A stretch of 64,000 nt of DNA from NCBI GenBank assembly GCA_030765065.1, contig CM060990.1, positions 417,765,198-417,829,197 on the forward strand, given 5' to 3'. Positions 1 through 10,289 of this stretch are shown here, piece by piece. How positions within the stretch are numbered: the first letter of the stretch is position 1; the number at the start of each line of letters is the position of its first letter. Source of the stretch: Deroplatys truncata (Eukaryota > Arthropoda > Insecta > Mantodea > Mantidae). Under the pieces are notes generated by a model. That model made no database searches, was not told the DNA's origin, and worked only from the letters and a program-made list of their open reading frames with translations. The position numbers and the translations under genes are program-made.

Positions 1-1408
1 TTCATGCCAAATACAGTTATAGACCTGCAAGAGAAAGAGTTTGGCTGAAAGGTTCTTTAACATCAGGACATGAATGCCGTCCGGCCCAGGAGCGGAGTGT
101 CTAGAGCAATGGACAGTGTGCTCCAGCTCCCTCATTGTGTAAAGTTCATTATAACATTCCTTATTACGAGACCGAAAACTATAGGTCTCGGAATCCAGCC
201 GGTCTTTGAGAGTGCGAATGCCGGCGGAATAATGGTCAGCACTGGAAACCGCATCAAAGGCAGCACCCAGAGTGCTAGCAATGGCAGCTAGATCCACTAT
301 GGAGGCATTGGGAACCTAGAGGCCAGACACAGTACAATGCGACACTTTACCGGAGAAGCAATGAAGCTCATCTAAGTAACAGAGGAAGGCGTGAAGCGAT
401 TAAAAGACCCGATAAAACGAGTCCAGGACGCCTTCTTGCTATCCTGAATAATGCGACTAGCCCTGACGCGCGATTGTTTAAAATAAACCAAATTATCAAG
501 TTAGGGTGTCGCCGAAACACCCTAAACGCAGTTCTACGGGCACGAACGGCATCCCGAGAGTCCTCGCCGAAGGTAGGAGGACGAACGGGGAGTTGTGCGT
601 TCGGCGGCAGATAGAATCGTAGAGGTAGGTGCTGCACCATTTGGTTAACATCAGTGAAGGGCTGGTTCTCAAAACACACGAGGCTAGAATACAGACTCCA
701 TTCGGCTTTATGGAATTGCCAAGTAGGCGCTTTGGAATGCTGGACGTGGTGAGACAGAAGAGACACGAAGCAGCGATAATGATCGCTGGAGTAGGTGTCA
801 GCGACGACGTTCCACTGCAGACGACAAGCAAGCTGGATTGAGCAAACGGCAACGTCCAAGTGAGAGAATGTACCAGAAGAATCAGAAAGAAAAGTAGGCT
901 CGCCTGTATTGAAGAGGGAGAGGTTGAACTGAGCAAAAATGTCGGAAAGAAGCGTTCCCCTTCCACAAGCCCTAGGCGAACCCCACAGGGGGTGATGGTC
1001 ATTAAAATCTCCCAAAAGAAGAAATGGTTTTGGGAAAGCGGACAGGAGATCTCGAATGTCCGCGTTAGCGAGGGGAGACGATGGAGGTGAATAGACGGAT
1101 CAGACAGAAAAGAAAAAGCCGCGTAATGGAATCCTAAAGGCAACAGCTTGCAAGTCGGACGTAAGTGTGAGAGTCTGAAGATGAACGACGTCACATACTA
1201 ATATCATGACACCTCTATGAGCAGGAGTACCCTCAACCGGTGCAAGATCGTAGCGAACCGGAGTATACCCTCGGAGATCAAAAGGATCGTAAGGGCAAAG
1301 TTTGGTCTCCTGCAAAGACACGACCATAGCTGAATGGGAACCCAATAAAACTTGCAGTTCCGCCCTATGCGATAGTACACCACGTAAATTCCAGGTCAGA
1401 ATAGCCAT
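1..1408 (-). pseudogene. LINE ORF2 fragment, endonuclease part (copy 1)
   Basis: This is the N-terminal part of the LINE replication protein. The apurinic/apyrimidinic-type endonuclease nicks target DNA for target-primed reverse transcription. It starts at the ATG at 1408 with AILTWNLRGV, and VVSLQETK carries the likely catalytic glutamate. Further on, MGDFNDHHPLWG and FSHLDVAVCS match the GDFN and S-x-L-D signatures of the fold. The reading passes through at least three frames (1408-1100, then 1194-496 and 1015-368 overlapping), so it is broken. It continues towards the reverse transcriptase at position 1. The counterpart in copy 2 is open for 431 codons. Confidence 0.82.
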
Positions 1409-1439
1409 GAATAAGAGGGATAATCTGTCTACTTAGAAC

Positions 1440-2713
1440 GGCGGCTCAAAATAACCTTCTGCTTAACCTTGGGGCTCGGGCTTGTGGTATGGAGTTGGTC
1501 ATACTCCATAGGCTCCTCGAAGGGAGGGCCCACGCGCTCAGGGCCAGAAACCGATTCAAGCGCCGAGAATCGGTTCTGGGTGGCAATGGGCGAAGGGTGC
1601 CGCTGCGGGCGGCTTGTCCCAGGAGCATCCTGGGACTGCGACTTCTGAGGAGAAGGTGAACTTTTCTTACCGCGCGCACGCGGAGTCTTTAAGAAAATAT
1701 TCTTTGCGAAGTTTCTGCTTCGATTTCTTATCAGTGCCTTGGGACTTCAGTACCTTAGGACCATCTTTAGATGGCTTGATAACTCTGCCAGAGATGGACA
1801 GCCGGATGGTGGTGGCGGTCATGGTCCAGGTCTGTGTTTCGGCATCCTTCCGGGGTACTGGCGAGGCAACAACGGAGCTGAAAGTACCTGGACGCAGGAG
1901 CGCAGGTTGTTGCGTATGGTAGCGCCTACGGGCTTCAGCGAAAGATAGTTTTTCCTTTACCCGGATCTCCTGGTCCAGGTACCGCGGGCAGTCGGCAAAT
2001 GGCGCAGAATGAGACCCCTTGCAATTAACGCAGACGGGGCTGATGAGGTACCATCGTGTGAGGGCTGACTACAAGAGACAGAGTTGGAAACGGCAGTCTT
2101 ACAAGAGACTTGCGTATGCCCAAAACGTTGGCATTTAAAACAACGCAGAGGTCTAGGAATTTAGGGCCTCGCCGCAATACGTTCGTACCCTGCCTGAGAT
2201 ATTCGTGTGCAGATCGACACCATCGAAAGTTAGAAACAGGGTACGAGTTGGTACCAATACTCCGTCGCGTTTAGCCTGCACTCGAACTGCGGTCAAATTT
2301 TGATCTGAAAGATATTCGACCACTTTATCGTCCGACATACTATCGAGGCTATGGGTGGTAACGACGCCTCGACAGGAATTTAGGGTGCGGTGCTTCTCAA
2401 CACGGATGGGATAACCGTGCAAAAACGTAGTGCGCAACAATGTCTTACTTTGCTGATCGGACTTGCTTTGTACTAATAATGAACCGTTTCGTAGTGGAGT
2501 GCAGGAGTGAACCGAATCAGCAATAGAGTCAATTCCCTTCTGTATTATAAAAGGGTTCACCTTCTCGAAAGATTGGCCTTCCTCCGTTCGGCTAATCACC
2601 AAGTAACAACCAGATGTCGGTGGTGCTACTTGTGTTACAAAGACCTTTCGGCGCTTGTTATTAGTAATGGAGAAAGAGGGCTTCATAGCGAAAGAAATCC
2701 TCCACCATTGCAA
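1440..2713 (-). pseudogene. LINE ORF1 (Gag-like, zinc knuckle) copy 1
   Basis: This is the nucleic-acid-binding ORF1 protein of the LINE, expected to coat the element RNA. The best open piece (2713-2153, 186 codons) has the upstream domain and the phrase TRTLFLTFDGVDL, which copy 2 also carries. The cysteine-rich knuckle region (about 2150-2000) follows in other frames, and then a basic C-terminal part. Several frameshifts break it. At about 2350-2370 the sequence is continuous where copy 2 carries a SINE, so this copy shows the empty site. Confidence 0.75.
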
Positions 2714-3300
2714 CCGTCTCCAACCTCAGGCTCTGACTTCCCGGGCGTTCCCCCAGCTTGGGTGAGTGGCCTATCTATACCAGTCTCACCCCAGGTTCAC
2801 ACCTCCCAGAACATAGACAGAAGGACCCAATGGCCGTGGGAAGTCAGCACTCATATAATAGCCCCCCGCGGGACTGCAGTTGAAAAGCGGATACGAACAC
2901 ACACCCTACATGACGACCCCATGTGGTGGGGATGACGCCATTACTCTCACCCAGTGCTTGGGTATCCGTCAGGCTGTGTCCACGGAGGATTAAAAGAAAG
3001 AAAACGGTAAACTAAACCAACTGTGTGGGCGTTTCGCACGCAAGGTAGGCCGGCGAGGAAGGAAAAGAGATGCGTGAATGGTTGTGGTGCGAAATGTTCG
3101 GAGAGACTAGACAAGAAAGAAACGATGGCGAGGTGTGGCATGGAACGAAATGCAAAGAACGCACGAGAACCTACCTTGTGTCCCTCGGTCACGAGGACGA
3201 ACCCACCTCGACCGGACGATGGTGGAGGGATGACGATGGAGATGGGTGGCTCGGGACCCCGGGTGCGCCAAACCCGTACTCACATAAAGTGAGCCCCTGG
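2714..3300 (-). other. LINE 5' untranslated region (copy 1)
   Basis: This is non-coding sequence upstream of ORF1 of the LINE, shared with 33,419-34,025 of copy 2. The common stretches are the CTCACCCCAG segment near 2790, the CCCCGCGGGACTGCAG segment near 2865, and the CTCACATAAAGTGAG palindrome near 3280. It ends just before 3302, where sequence of an unrelated decayed gene begins. Short open frames here are not supported as genes. Confidence 0.6.
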
Positions 3301-3327
3301 GGGGACCTGAATTTGAGAAAATGTATG

Positions 3328-4718
3328 TTAGTTATCCTGGGTACCCCTTTTCCCATGGAACTTCAGTGTGCGTGATTTTCTCGATTGTTGTCCGGTAGGT
3401 TCGTCGCGTGCAAGACACCAGCAGTAATCGGCCACCATATGTACGTCCCAACGTCCCTCATAACGTCGTTCCTGGCGAAACCTTTTACCGTGCTCTTCAT
3501 TGATAGCTCTTAAATTCGACGGGAAGTAATCCAGATGTGACTTGAGGAAATGAAGCCTCAAACTCATATTACAGCCGAGCAGTCTGAAATTTTCCAGCAT
3601 ATTTCTGACAATTTCTTTTTACTGAGGGTCTTTCACATTGCCCAGAAATTTCTTAACAACCTCTCTGAATCCACTCCATGCATCTTTTTTCAGTTTAATT
3701 CATAGAGCTGGTAAAATTAACATCTTTCATCAATTTCGTTATCTGTGGTCCATCAAATACTACCTCTCTGATTCAGCCTGTGACAATAATGGAAACTTTG
3801 TGCATTAGTACTGCAAGCAAGGGCAACGTTTATCAACTGCTTTCACGAATTGTTTATCAAGTCAAGTTTTATGTGTAATGGAGGGGGTAGAATTTTTTGA
3901 CAATCAACAAGAGGCACATTAATAAAATTTTTTGATTCAGGTTCCAGTTGCTGCCTTTCAGACCATTGGACAGTTTCCCAATGTTTGTCCTCCGCCCTGA
4001 TATCCGATTCGCAAAGACAACAAGGTAATTTTGTGTACCCTCCGTGTTGTCCTAGTAAGAGACCAATGACATTAAAGTTACTACATATTATGCCACTCAT
4101 AGTCGCGTACTTAATTTTCTCAAGAACATGCTTCAGAGATTCATAAGACTCTTTGGTTCGCATAATGTGCAAGCGGTATTGCAGCTAACCTGTTGCCATT
4201 ATGAAGTAAATCTGTCTTAAGACTTCGTTTGGGAGAATCGATAAAAAAGACGCCAGTTACCTGGCTCATATGCTTCCCTGCCCAAACGTTGAATAAAATT
4301 GCACATATCCACACAAAACACAAGTTGATCTTCTTCTGCATAGTATTTGTGGAACTGTATTTCACGATTCCTATATAACGGAAATGTGACGCCAAGTGAT
4401 AACAGATTCTTTTCCTATAGTTTTGAGCCCAGTAATTCACTTGCTTGTTTTTTGAGGCCTACATTCCTCACTACATCATTTAACTCAAAGTGATTACTGT
4501 TGTGGTGTATTGTCAAATTCTTCTGGATCAGAAACCAACTCATTCTCGGAAGTCACAGAATTGCTTTCAGATTCAATAAAATTGAGGTCTGCTGGTGGTG
4601 TAGGTATGGGTAGTTCGGCTCCATGAGGAATAGGCCATGTATCCCAGTTCAGATTTGGATATTTAATTCCTGCCTTTTGTTGTTGTAGCCAGCAAATTTG
4701 CACATGCAAAAGTAACAA
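3328..4718 (-). pseudogene. Decayed transposon-type gene, family unnamed
   Basis: Four minus-strand pieces in order (4718-4494, 4440-4141, 4172-3843, 3600-3328) read as parts of one protein. From memory, this protein family occurs in many near-identical copies in arthropod genomes and is usually annotated as uncharacterised. Typical phrases are SLKTDLLHNGNRLAAIPLAH, GYTKLPCCLCESDIRAEDKH (a Cys-rich CxLCE motif), LPPPLHIKLDLINN, and near the C-terminus GCNMSLRLHFLKSHLDYFP and MVADYCWCLARDEPT. The high copy number recalled for the family suggests a transposase or accessory protein, but no catalytic domain was assigned. Stops and frame changes separate the pieces. Its left end abuts the LINE 5' end, so the LINE probably inserted beside or into it. 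Confidence 0.6.
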
Positions 4719-4959
4719 CCATCATGGCGATTCTGCTGCTCTCTTCATATCATTCGTTTGGCAAACTGCATTGCCTTCCGTTTTCCTTCATAACAATAAT
4801 GTAATCCCTCAACACAACTGTTACATGCAATACAGGATGTATCTTTATTGGTGTCATATATTTGGGGGATGTGCTCCTGACATAAAAACAGTAAAAAAAT
4901 TTCATATGAACATAGGTCTGAAAATCATTTATTTCAGAGTTACAACACAAAATCCAAAA

Positions 4960-6270
4960 TTACAAAAAATGCTCGAAGTGAGCAAGCCTGCGTTCCATGC
5001 TCTGGCGTACTCTGTTGAAAATTCCTGGTGTGTTTCGTATTCGGTCAAATCCAGTTTGGATACGTCCTCTCAAAATGTCAACATCAGCTACAAGAGTCGC
5101 ATAAACAAAGGACTTCAAATGCCCCCAGACGAAGAAATCCATTGGATTCAAATCGGAATATCGAGCAGGCCATGCAATGGGTCTCCCTCGACCAAACCAT
5201 CTTTGCGGGAATCGATTATTCAAAAACTTACGAACTATCATACTGAAATGAACTGGAGCACCATCGTGTAAAAACCACATTCGTTGGATGATGTCCTGAG
5301 GGATATTATCACTTAAGTGATGCAACTCATTTCTGAGAAACTGGAGATAAGACAAAAAATGAAATTGAGTTTTATTTATGGCCGCTCTTTAACTGCTTGG
5401 TCCTTAGCGTCCCATTCTATATTGGGCATGAAAGACCGGCAAGTTTGCTCAGAGGCCTCTTTATCAGGCTTGAAGTTCTTTTACGTGCCGTAAATCTACG
5501 ACACGGGACCACCGGCTTTACTTCCCTTCCGAAGGAAGCCATGTTAAGGATTTTTACGCCCGAAAAAATCCACCGGCCTCCGCCGAGTCTGAACCCGCGA
5601 CCTTGGAAATTGGAGATAGGTTTGTCCATTCAGACGCGGAGGGAAGAAGTGGGGACCAATAAGGTGGTCATAAATGACTCCACCCCAAACTTTGAGAGAG
5701 AACCTCTGTTGATGGTTGTCCTGTCGTACTTCATTGTGATTTTCAAATGCCCAGTTATGAGTGTTATGAAAATTGAAGATGCCGTCGCGAGTAAAACCAG
5801 CCTCATCCGTGAATAAGATACAGGCTACGAAATTGATGAACACAGTGCGCTGATGTAACATGCGTTGACAGAAACGTCTTCTTGGCTCAAAGTCCTCCTC
5901 ATTTAATCCTTGCACACGTTGAAAGTAATACGGGTACAGGTTTTAATGCACCATTCTCCAGATAGTCATATGACTTACTCTTTCCCTTTCAGCAATACGT
6001 CTTGAGCTTTGTGATGGGCCTGCATCCACAGTACGAAGAACTCGTTCTTCAAGCTCAATGCCTCGTACCGCTCTTGGTCTCCCAACCTCCCTAGTACTTC
6101 TCTAAAATTCGCCATTCTCTCTCAAGCGTTGATTAATTCGTGGGAATGTTCTTGCACACGATAACGGCCTGTCAGGGTACCTTTCTGCATAAAGTCCACG
6201 TGCTCGTGCTACATTGCCGTCTGCACGGCCATACGTGTAGTGGACATCTGTTCATTCATGGAATATATCT
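4960..6270 (-). pseudogene. Mariner-type transposase (DUF4817 + DDE) split by SINE
   Basis: This is a transposase of the Tc1/mariner superfamily subgroup with a DUF4817-like N-terminal helix-turn-helix. Going down the minus strand, about 6260-6130 has the YGRADGNVARARGLYAERYP type N-terminus. The segment 5915-5615 has the catalytic-core start with ILFTDEAGFTRDGIFNFHN (first Asp). After the SINE, 5355-4960 has MWFLHDGAPVHF (second Asp) and YSDLNPMDFFVWGHLK, where the third acidic residue is Asp. The SINE duplicated its target, so the residues YLQF are encoded on both sides of the insertion. There are also a stop and a frameshift between 6130 and 5915. It is not functional. Confidence 0.88.
5350..5606 (-). 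mobile_element. tRNA-derived SINE, copy 1 (5'-truncated)
   Basis: This is a member of the SINE family also seen at 28,542-28,833, 32,852-33,066 and 48,465-48,756. The copy is on the minus strand and stops just upstream of the B box (GGGTTC type, near 5590-5600), so the tRNA-like head is missing. A 12-bp target duplication flanks it: AAACTGGAGATA at 5338-5349 and AAATTGGAGATA at 5607-5618, with one mismatch. It sits inside a transposase gene. Confidence 0.9.
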
Positions 6271-6388
6271 TCCTTGGCCTATAACGACGAAACGGTTGAT
6301 TTTCACGCCCATGTACGTATGAACTTTTTTACTGTTTTGATGTCAGGAACATGTCCCCCAAATATATGACACCAATAAAGGTATGAAG

Positions 6389-7835
6389 CGCGAATGATTT
6401 ATTCTGATCAACTTTCTCTTTGAAATATGAGTAATATAGTTTCTTTGTTTGTTAGTCTATTTTACGTACCTTCCCGTCAAACAACCTAACACCCACAAAT
6501 GTAACAAAACTTCTGAGGACTTTGTAGATACTGTCACCTACGAAATCCTGAGGTAGAAGTCATACCCGAACATTAATTTTTAGCACATATAGAAGACGAA
6601 TGTGCGTATTAACGCAAGCTTTCAGTTCAACTGAAGTCGAGATCTATGAAAGCTGTAAATGTAAACATAATTACCTCACAAGAAGACAGACCTGACACAC
6701 AGAACAAAACTCGTAAGTGCTGGGAATATAAACATAAAAATCTGGGTGATAAGGGAGGACGGAAGTGAGCCAATTAGGAAGAAAATCAACAACAGATTTA
6801 GAATAACATAAGAAGCGTAGCAGTAAGCTGTATAAGCTGAATGAATTTAGCATCATAGAAATATATGCACGTATCATAAAAACTAGATATGATAGCTTGA
6901 TTTTTTAAATCAGGGCATTGATTTACATTGAAGTCACATATTTTCCTTTATACCGCAGAATCAATGTTGACCAGTGTTATCCAACATTGTATTAATGTGC
7001 CCTTGTACCAAAAAGGAACTATTCTGCTTTATGCAATTGTAACAGAACAGCAAACTTCTAAATAATGAAACAAACTATCTTAGCAATCATTAATTAAATT
7101 GTGGGAGGTTTGAAAGTAACACCCTGTACTATGTACTTGTGCAAAAATGAAATCCTGAGTTTAGTCTAAAATAATGTAATATCCAAATGCTACATTAAAT
7201 TAAATTCCCATAAAAATTGTTGTTGATAACAATAAAAGGTCCTAACTGCTTGCATTATTTTAAAATGCTTAAAAAAATAATACTCTATGGTTACTAATTG
7301 TATTACACTCTTAACATGTTTTGCTATTTGTGTTCATGTTTCAAATATCCTAAATGCTTTTTAAGTGGTGATCAAAATCTATGTGATCTAATAATAACAT
7401 TTTTCCATATTTTATAGTTTGGAATTTTTTTTATATTAATTGTGCTCTAAACAAAAGATGTATGAGATGATTGGTATGTTACCTGATGCATTCATGTTGA
7501 ACATACAGTATTGGATTCGTGAAAGTTTTTTCTCCCATTTCCTGTAAAATTTAATTAGTCACATAGAAGAATTTTCAATAGAAATGACAATATCAAATAA
7601 ATGCACTATTTGCAAGTATTAATTAGCCAATGCCATAAAACCCTGAAATCTAAAACTATAAATAAAAAATAATAGCTATTTTACTTAACGCCATTCTCTA
7701 TATAATATTCGTTTCTCTTACTAATTCTAATTGCTGTAGAGTTATCATTTCCAACTGTTTATTAACTGTTAAGCTTTTAAGCCATGCACAAATTTCACCT
7801 TCACAATTTTTCTAACACTTTAATTTCTTAAATAA

Positions 7836-7838
<3 letters not shown>
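6389..7838. other. AT-rich intergenic stretch, nothing recognised
   Basis: About 1.4 kb of AT-rich sequence lies between the mariner-type element and the (TA)n run. I see no protein similarity, RNA gene or clear repeat boundary. Short open frames on both strands have low-complexity AT-driven composition. Confidence 0.5.

Positions 7839-7881
<43 letters not shown>
7839..7881. repeat. (TA)n microsatellite
   Basis: An uninterrupted TA dinucleotide run of about 40 bp, preceded by AATAAATAAA. The open frame crossing it owes its Ile-Tyr repeats to this run and is not a gene. Confidence 0.95.
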
Positions 7882-7883
<2 letters not shown>

Positions 7884-8153
7884 CAGAACACTGAAAATGA
7901 AAAAAAAGAAAGAAAACTTCACCAGTACATGCTTTCTGATGTAAAAGAGAAATGTTTATCACATAAAACCTTCTTGAATGAGGAAAACAGTATTTTGCAC
8001 CACAAAATTTCATAGGCCTTCATTTAAGCTATTTTCCTGTAGATAAGCCCTCAACATTCAGGAGGAGCAGCTCTCACCAAAGCCTTTGTTTTTAATGATG
8101 CATGTTTATTAACTTCAGGGAATGATTTACTATTTATTTGGTCACATATAGTA

Positions 8154-9160
8154 GTGAATAAACAAGGCTTAAGAAATGTGTTATGTTTGGAGAAAATACA
8201 ATCACAGCCCTTGCAGCTTTCAATGATGCTGCACCATCAGAAAGAAAAACAAACTTTTTCCTCTTCAACTACACTGGGCCACACCACCTTCAAACCAACA
8301 TTAATGAATCTGACTGCTAAAGAGAGATTTGTATGGCGCATTTAAAACTGTTTACAGCCAGGCTGGTGATGATTACTTAATGGAACATCCAGGACAACTG
8401 AAAGCTATTAAAGATGGTGCTGGGTTATTTAATATGGCCTACAGTAACATTGCTACAATAAGTAATGCCATAGAAGGCTTTAAAGCAACTGGATTAGTTC
8501 CAGTGAATTCCCAAATATTCAGTGATTCTAACTTTGAGGCATTGATGACAATATAAAGACCACATAATGCCTCAGTGCTTAATGTGGATGAAATAGAAGT
8601 AGCTAGACCATGTGATGCCTCTAGAGGTAATACAGATGACATCAAAGTAGGCCTGGCTGGATCATCTTATGCCCCTGCAGTTAATGCTGAAGAAACTGCA
8701 ATAGCTGGACCATCTTGTGCAGAACTATTCTACTTTGCCCTGCCTCCCTTACCTAATACTACACCAAAGGAGAAAACAGAAAAAAGTTGTCCTCATTGCA
8801 CATCACAAGAAGCCCTGTCAAAAGAGCTTTATAAAATAAACAGCCTGAGAAGGAAGCCAAAGAAAGGAAGAAAAGCAACAGAAACACAGAACACTGAAAA
8901 GGGGGCTAAGGGGAGGAAAAAACAAATATGCTTTAAGAAACTTTTTTGGAAGATTCTTTAGATCCTTGATATCAACTATATGGAAGAAAACCATGATAAT
9001 GATTTTGCTGAAAAACAACTTTGTAAGATCTGCAATGACTATGGTAAATCAGACTTGGTATGTTTGTTCTCACTGTCATAAATGGGCCCATGCTGCTTGT
9101 ACCGGACTCACACAGGCGGAAGCGAAGTGTAAAGCATATGTATGTGACTTCTGTGCATAA
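8154..9160 (+). pseudogene. Pogo/Jerky-type transposase C-terminus with PHD-like finger
   Basis: This is the decayed C-terminal half of a pogo-class DDE transposase. The piece at 8329-8556 contains HPGQLKAIKDGAGLFNMAYS and IEGFKATGLVPVN, matching the segment after the catalytic core where pogo/Jerky proteins read as G-A-F then G-x-x-P-x-N. After a Ser/Lys-rich linker (8575-8961), the region 8990-9160 encodes a Cys4-His-Cys3-like finger with CKIC, then CSHCHKWAHAAC, then CDFC. PHD-like tails of this kind are known in pogo-class transposases. At least four frames are used and the N-terminal DNA-binding domain was not found, so this is a fossil. Confidence 0.72.
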
Positions 9161-9179
9161 AATAAAACCATTTATCATG

Positions 9180-9788
9180 TTTATTCAATTGCATTTTCCT
9201 TCGCCAACTTACCCACCTATGTAAATCATCTTACCCATAAGTGAGGATAAGATGAATTTGACATTTTAAGAAAGTGAAAGAAATCGCTGTAGATTTTACA
9301 TTTACAAAAACTAAGAAATCAGTAGCTTCACTTTCCTAATAAACAAGCAGAGTAAGAATAAAGAAACGACACACATTTCTGGCAAGAAAAGAATTGCAAC
9401 TGGTATTCTAAAGTTCAGAGAATGTGAAAGCATTGCAAGGAAAAACATGGGCAGATCATTCCAAGCCAATCCATCCAGCATTTTGGGGAAATGTAACCCC
9501 CACGTGAGAAGTTGGTCTCCCATCGGGCACTTCCCCACATGGTGGATAAGAGAATGCCTCCTAGAAATAGGTGGTACCGGTGAAATGAAATACCCAGAGT
9601 GAACCAAAACCAACCCATTGCCAGGTTAAGGTGAAGACCACGATGGTGGAAAGGGTGAGAAGGATTCCTTCAGTACAGCCGAGTACAGACGCGGCTCTAT
9701 TCCCCCCACCCACCTTGAATCCCTCAGTGGCAGATTCTTACACAAAGAAAGATCTCTCTGCGCATGTGCAGCAGGAGATAATTCCATT
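9180..9788. other. Unassigned repeat-like sequence
   Basis: The first 80 bases contain a small inverted repeat around 9220-9255 (CATCTTACCC and GATAAGATG). This could be the 3' terminal region of the pogo-class element just upstream. The rest, including a GC-richer piece at 9480-9720, has no coding similarity I recognise. The minus-strand open frame at 9613-9311 has no family features. Confidence 0.35.
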
Positions 9789-9803
9789 GGATGCAATAAT
9801 CAC

Positions 9804-10183
9804 ATACATACATTCATTATCTGTTTATCTTCCTCTTATGTAGGACTTACACCCCCCAGGAATTACGAGCGGGTGCCTGGGGTCAGAGGCCCGTCGAGGA
9901 GCAGACTCATGGATCAGACAGAGCATCCAGGATGGGTGATCAGCCCGATGCCTGGTATGGGATGAAGGAAGTAGATGAAACGAAATGTTGGTGAAATGGA
10001 TGAAAGAAAAGGTCATGATGGAGCAGTTGGTGGAATGAATGGCGGGGGAAACCGGAGAACCCGGAGAAAACCCGCCCAGACGCCGCTTCGTCCACCACAA
10101 ATCCCACATGCAGGTCCCTGGGATTGAACCCGGGCCGCCTCGGTGGGAGGTGAGTGGACTAACCACTCGGCCACGGCGCAGCC
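9804..10183 (-). mobile_element. tRNA-Ser-like SINE with 15-bp target duplication
   Basis: This is a SINE of about 380 bp on the minus strand. Its head (10,183-10,115) reads as a tRNA-like promoter: GTGGCCGAGTGGTTAGTCCA is an A box and GGTTCAATCCC a B box, with the overall look of a serine tRNA. The rest is a non-tRNA body ending in a simple CATACATACATT-type tail. Flanks carry a perfect duplication, GGATGCAATAATCAC, at 9789-9803 and 10,184-10,198. It belongs to a different family from the 292-bp SINE elsewhere in the window. Confidence 0.9.
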
Positions 10184-10260
10184 GGATGCAATAATCACGT
10201 GACGTGTAAACATCCCCCGACATGACGATGTGCCGGCATCGCAAGTGGGCTTTAGGGCTC

Positions 10261-10267
10261 TATATAA
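10261..10267 (+). promoter_or_regulatory. TATA box of a candidate transcript
   Basis: TATATAA preceded by a GC-richer stretch. About 30 bases downstream is a possible start region (AGAATCATTGTGGG), and then a purine-rich leader leading to ATG and a splice-donor-like CAAG|GTGAGT at 10,412/10,413. The position upstream of the polymerase suggests a left-arm promoter of the Polinton-like element, but this is inference from motif spacing. Confidence 0.45.
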
Positions 10268-10289
10268 GCAGCTCGAGGAGATTGTTAGA

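Larger units (their letters stand above)
1..3300 (-). mobile_element. LINE (I/Jockey-like), copy 1, cut by window edge
   Basis: This is a non-LTR retrotransposon on the minus strand whose 3' part lies outside the window. It aligns by eye over its whole length with the longer copy at about 30,460-34,025, in the same order: the region between endonuclease and reverse transcriptase, endonuclease, ORF1 with zinc knuckles, and a 5' untranslated region ending near a CCCCTGGGG stretch at 3295-3301. It is more decayed than copy 2 and lacks the SINE that interrupts ORF1 there, so it gives the uninserted state of that site. The placement in the I/Jockey group rests on the ORF1 knuckle pattern here plus the RNase H domain of copy 2. 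The exact family was not identified. Confidence 0.85.
4833..6388 (-). mobile_element. Mariner-type DNA transposon with SINE inside
   Basis: This is a cut-and-paste element bounded by inverted repeats of about 60 bp. The left end begins CAGGATGTATC after TA (4831-4832) and continues TTTATTGGTGTCATATATTT. The reverse complement of the right end (about 6388-6330) repeats TTTATTGGTGTCATATATTT and then GGGGGACATG. The outermost bases on the right have decayed, so the right TA is not visible. Removing the SINE at 5350-5606 leaves about 1.3 kb, a normal size for a mariner-like element. Confidence 0.85.

Noticed and set aside
4771-5271. 166-codon open frame on the plus strand
   Set aside because: It is antisense to the mariner-type transposase and has no similarity of its own.
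7828-8013. 61-codon minus-strand frame ending in Ile-Tyr repeats
   Set aside because: Generated by the (TA)n microsatellite.
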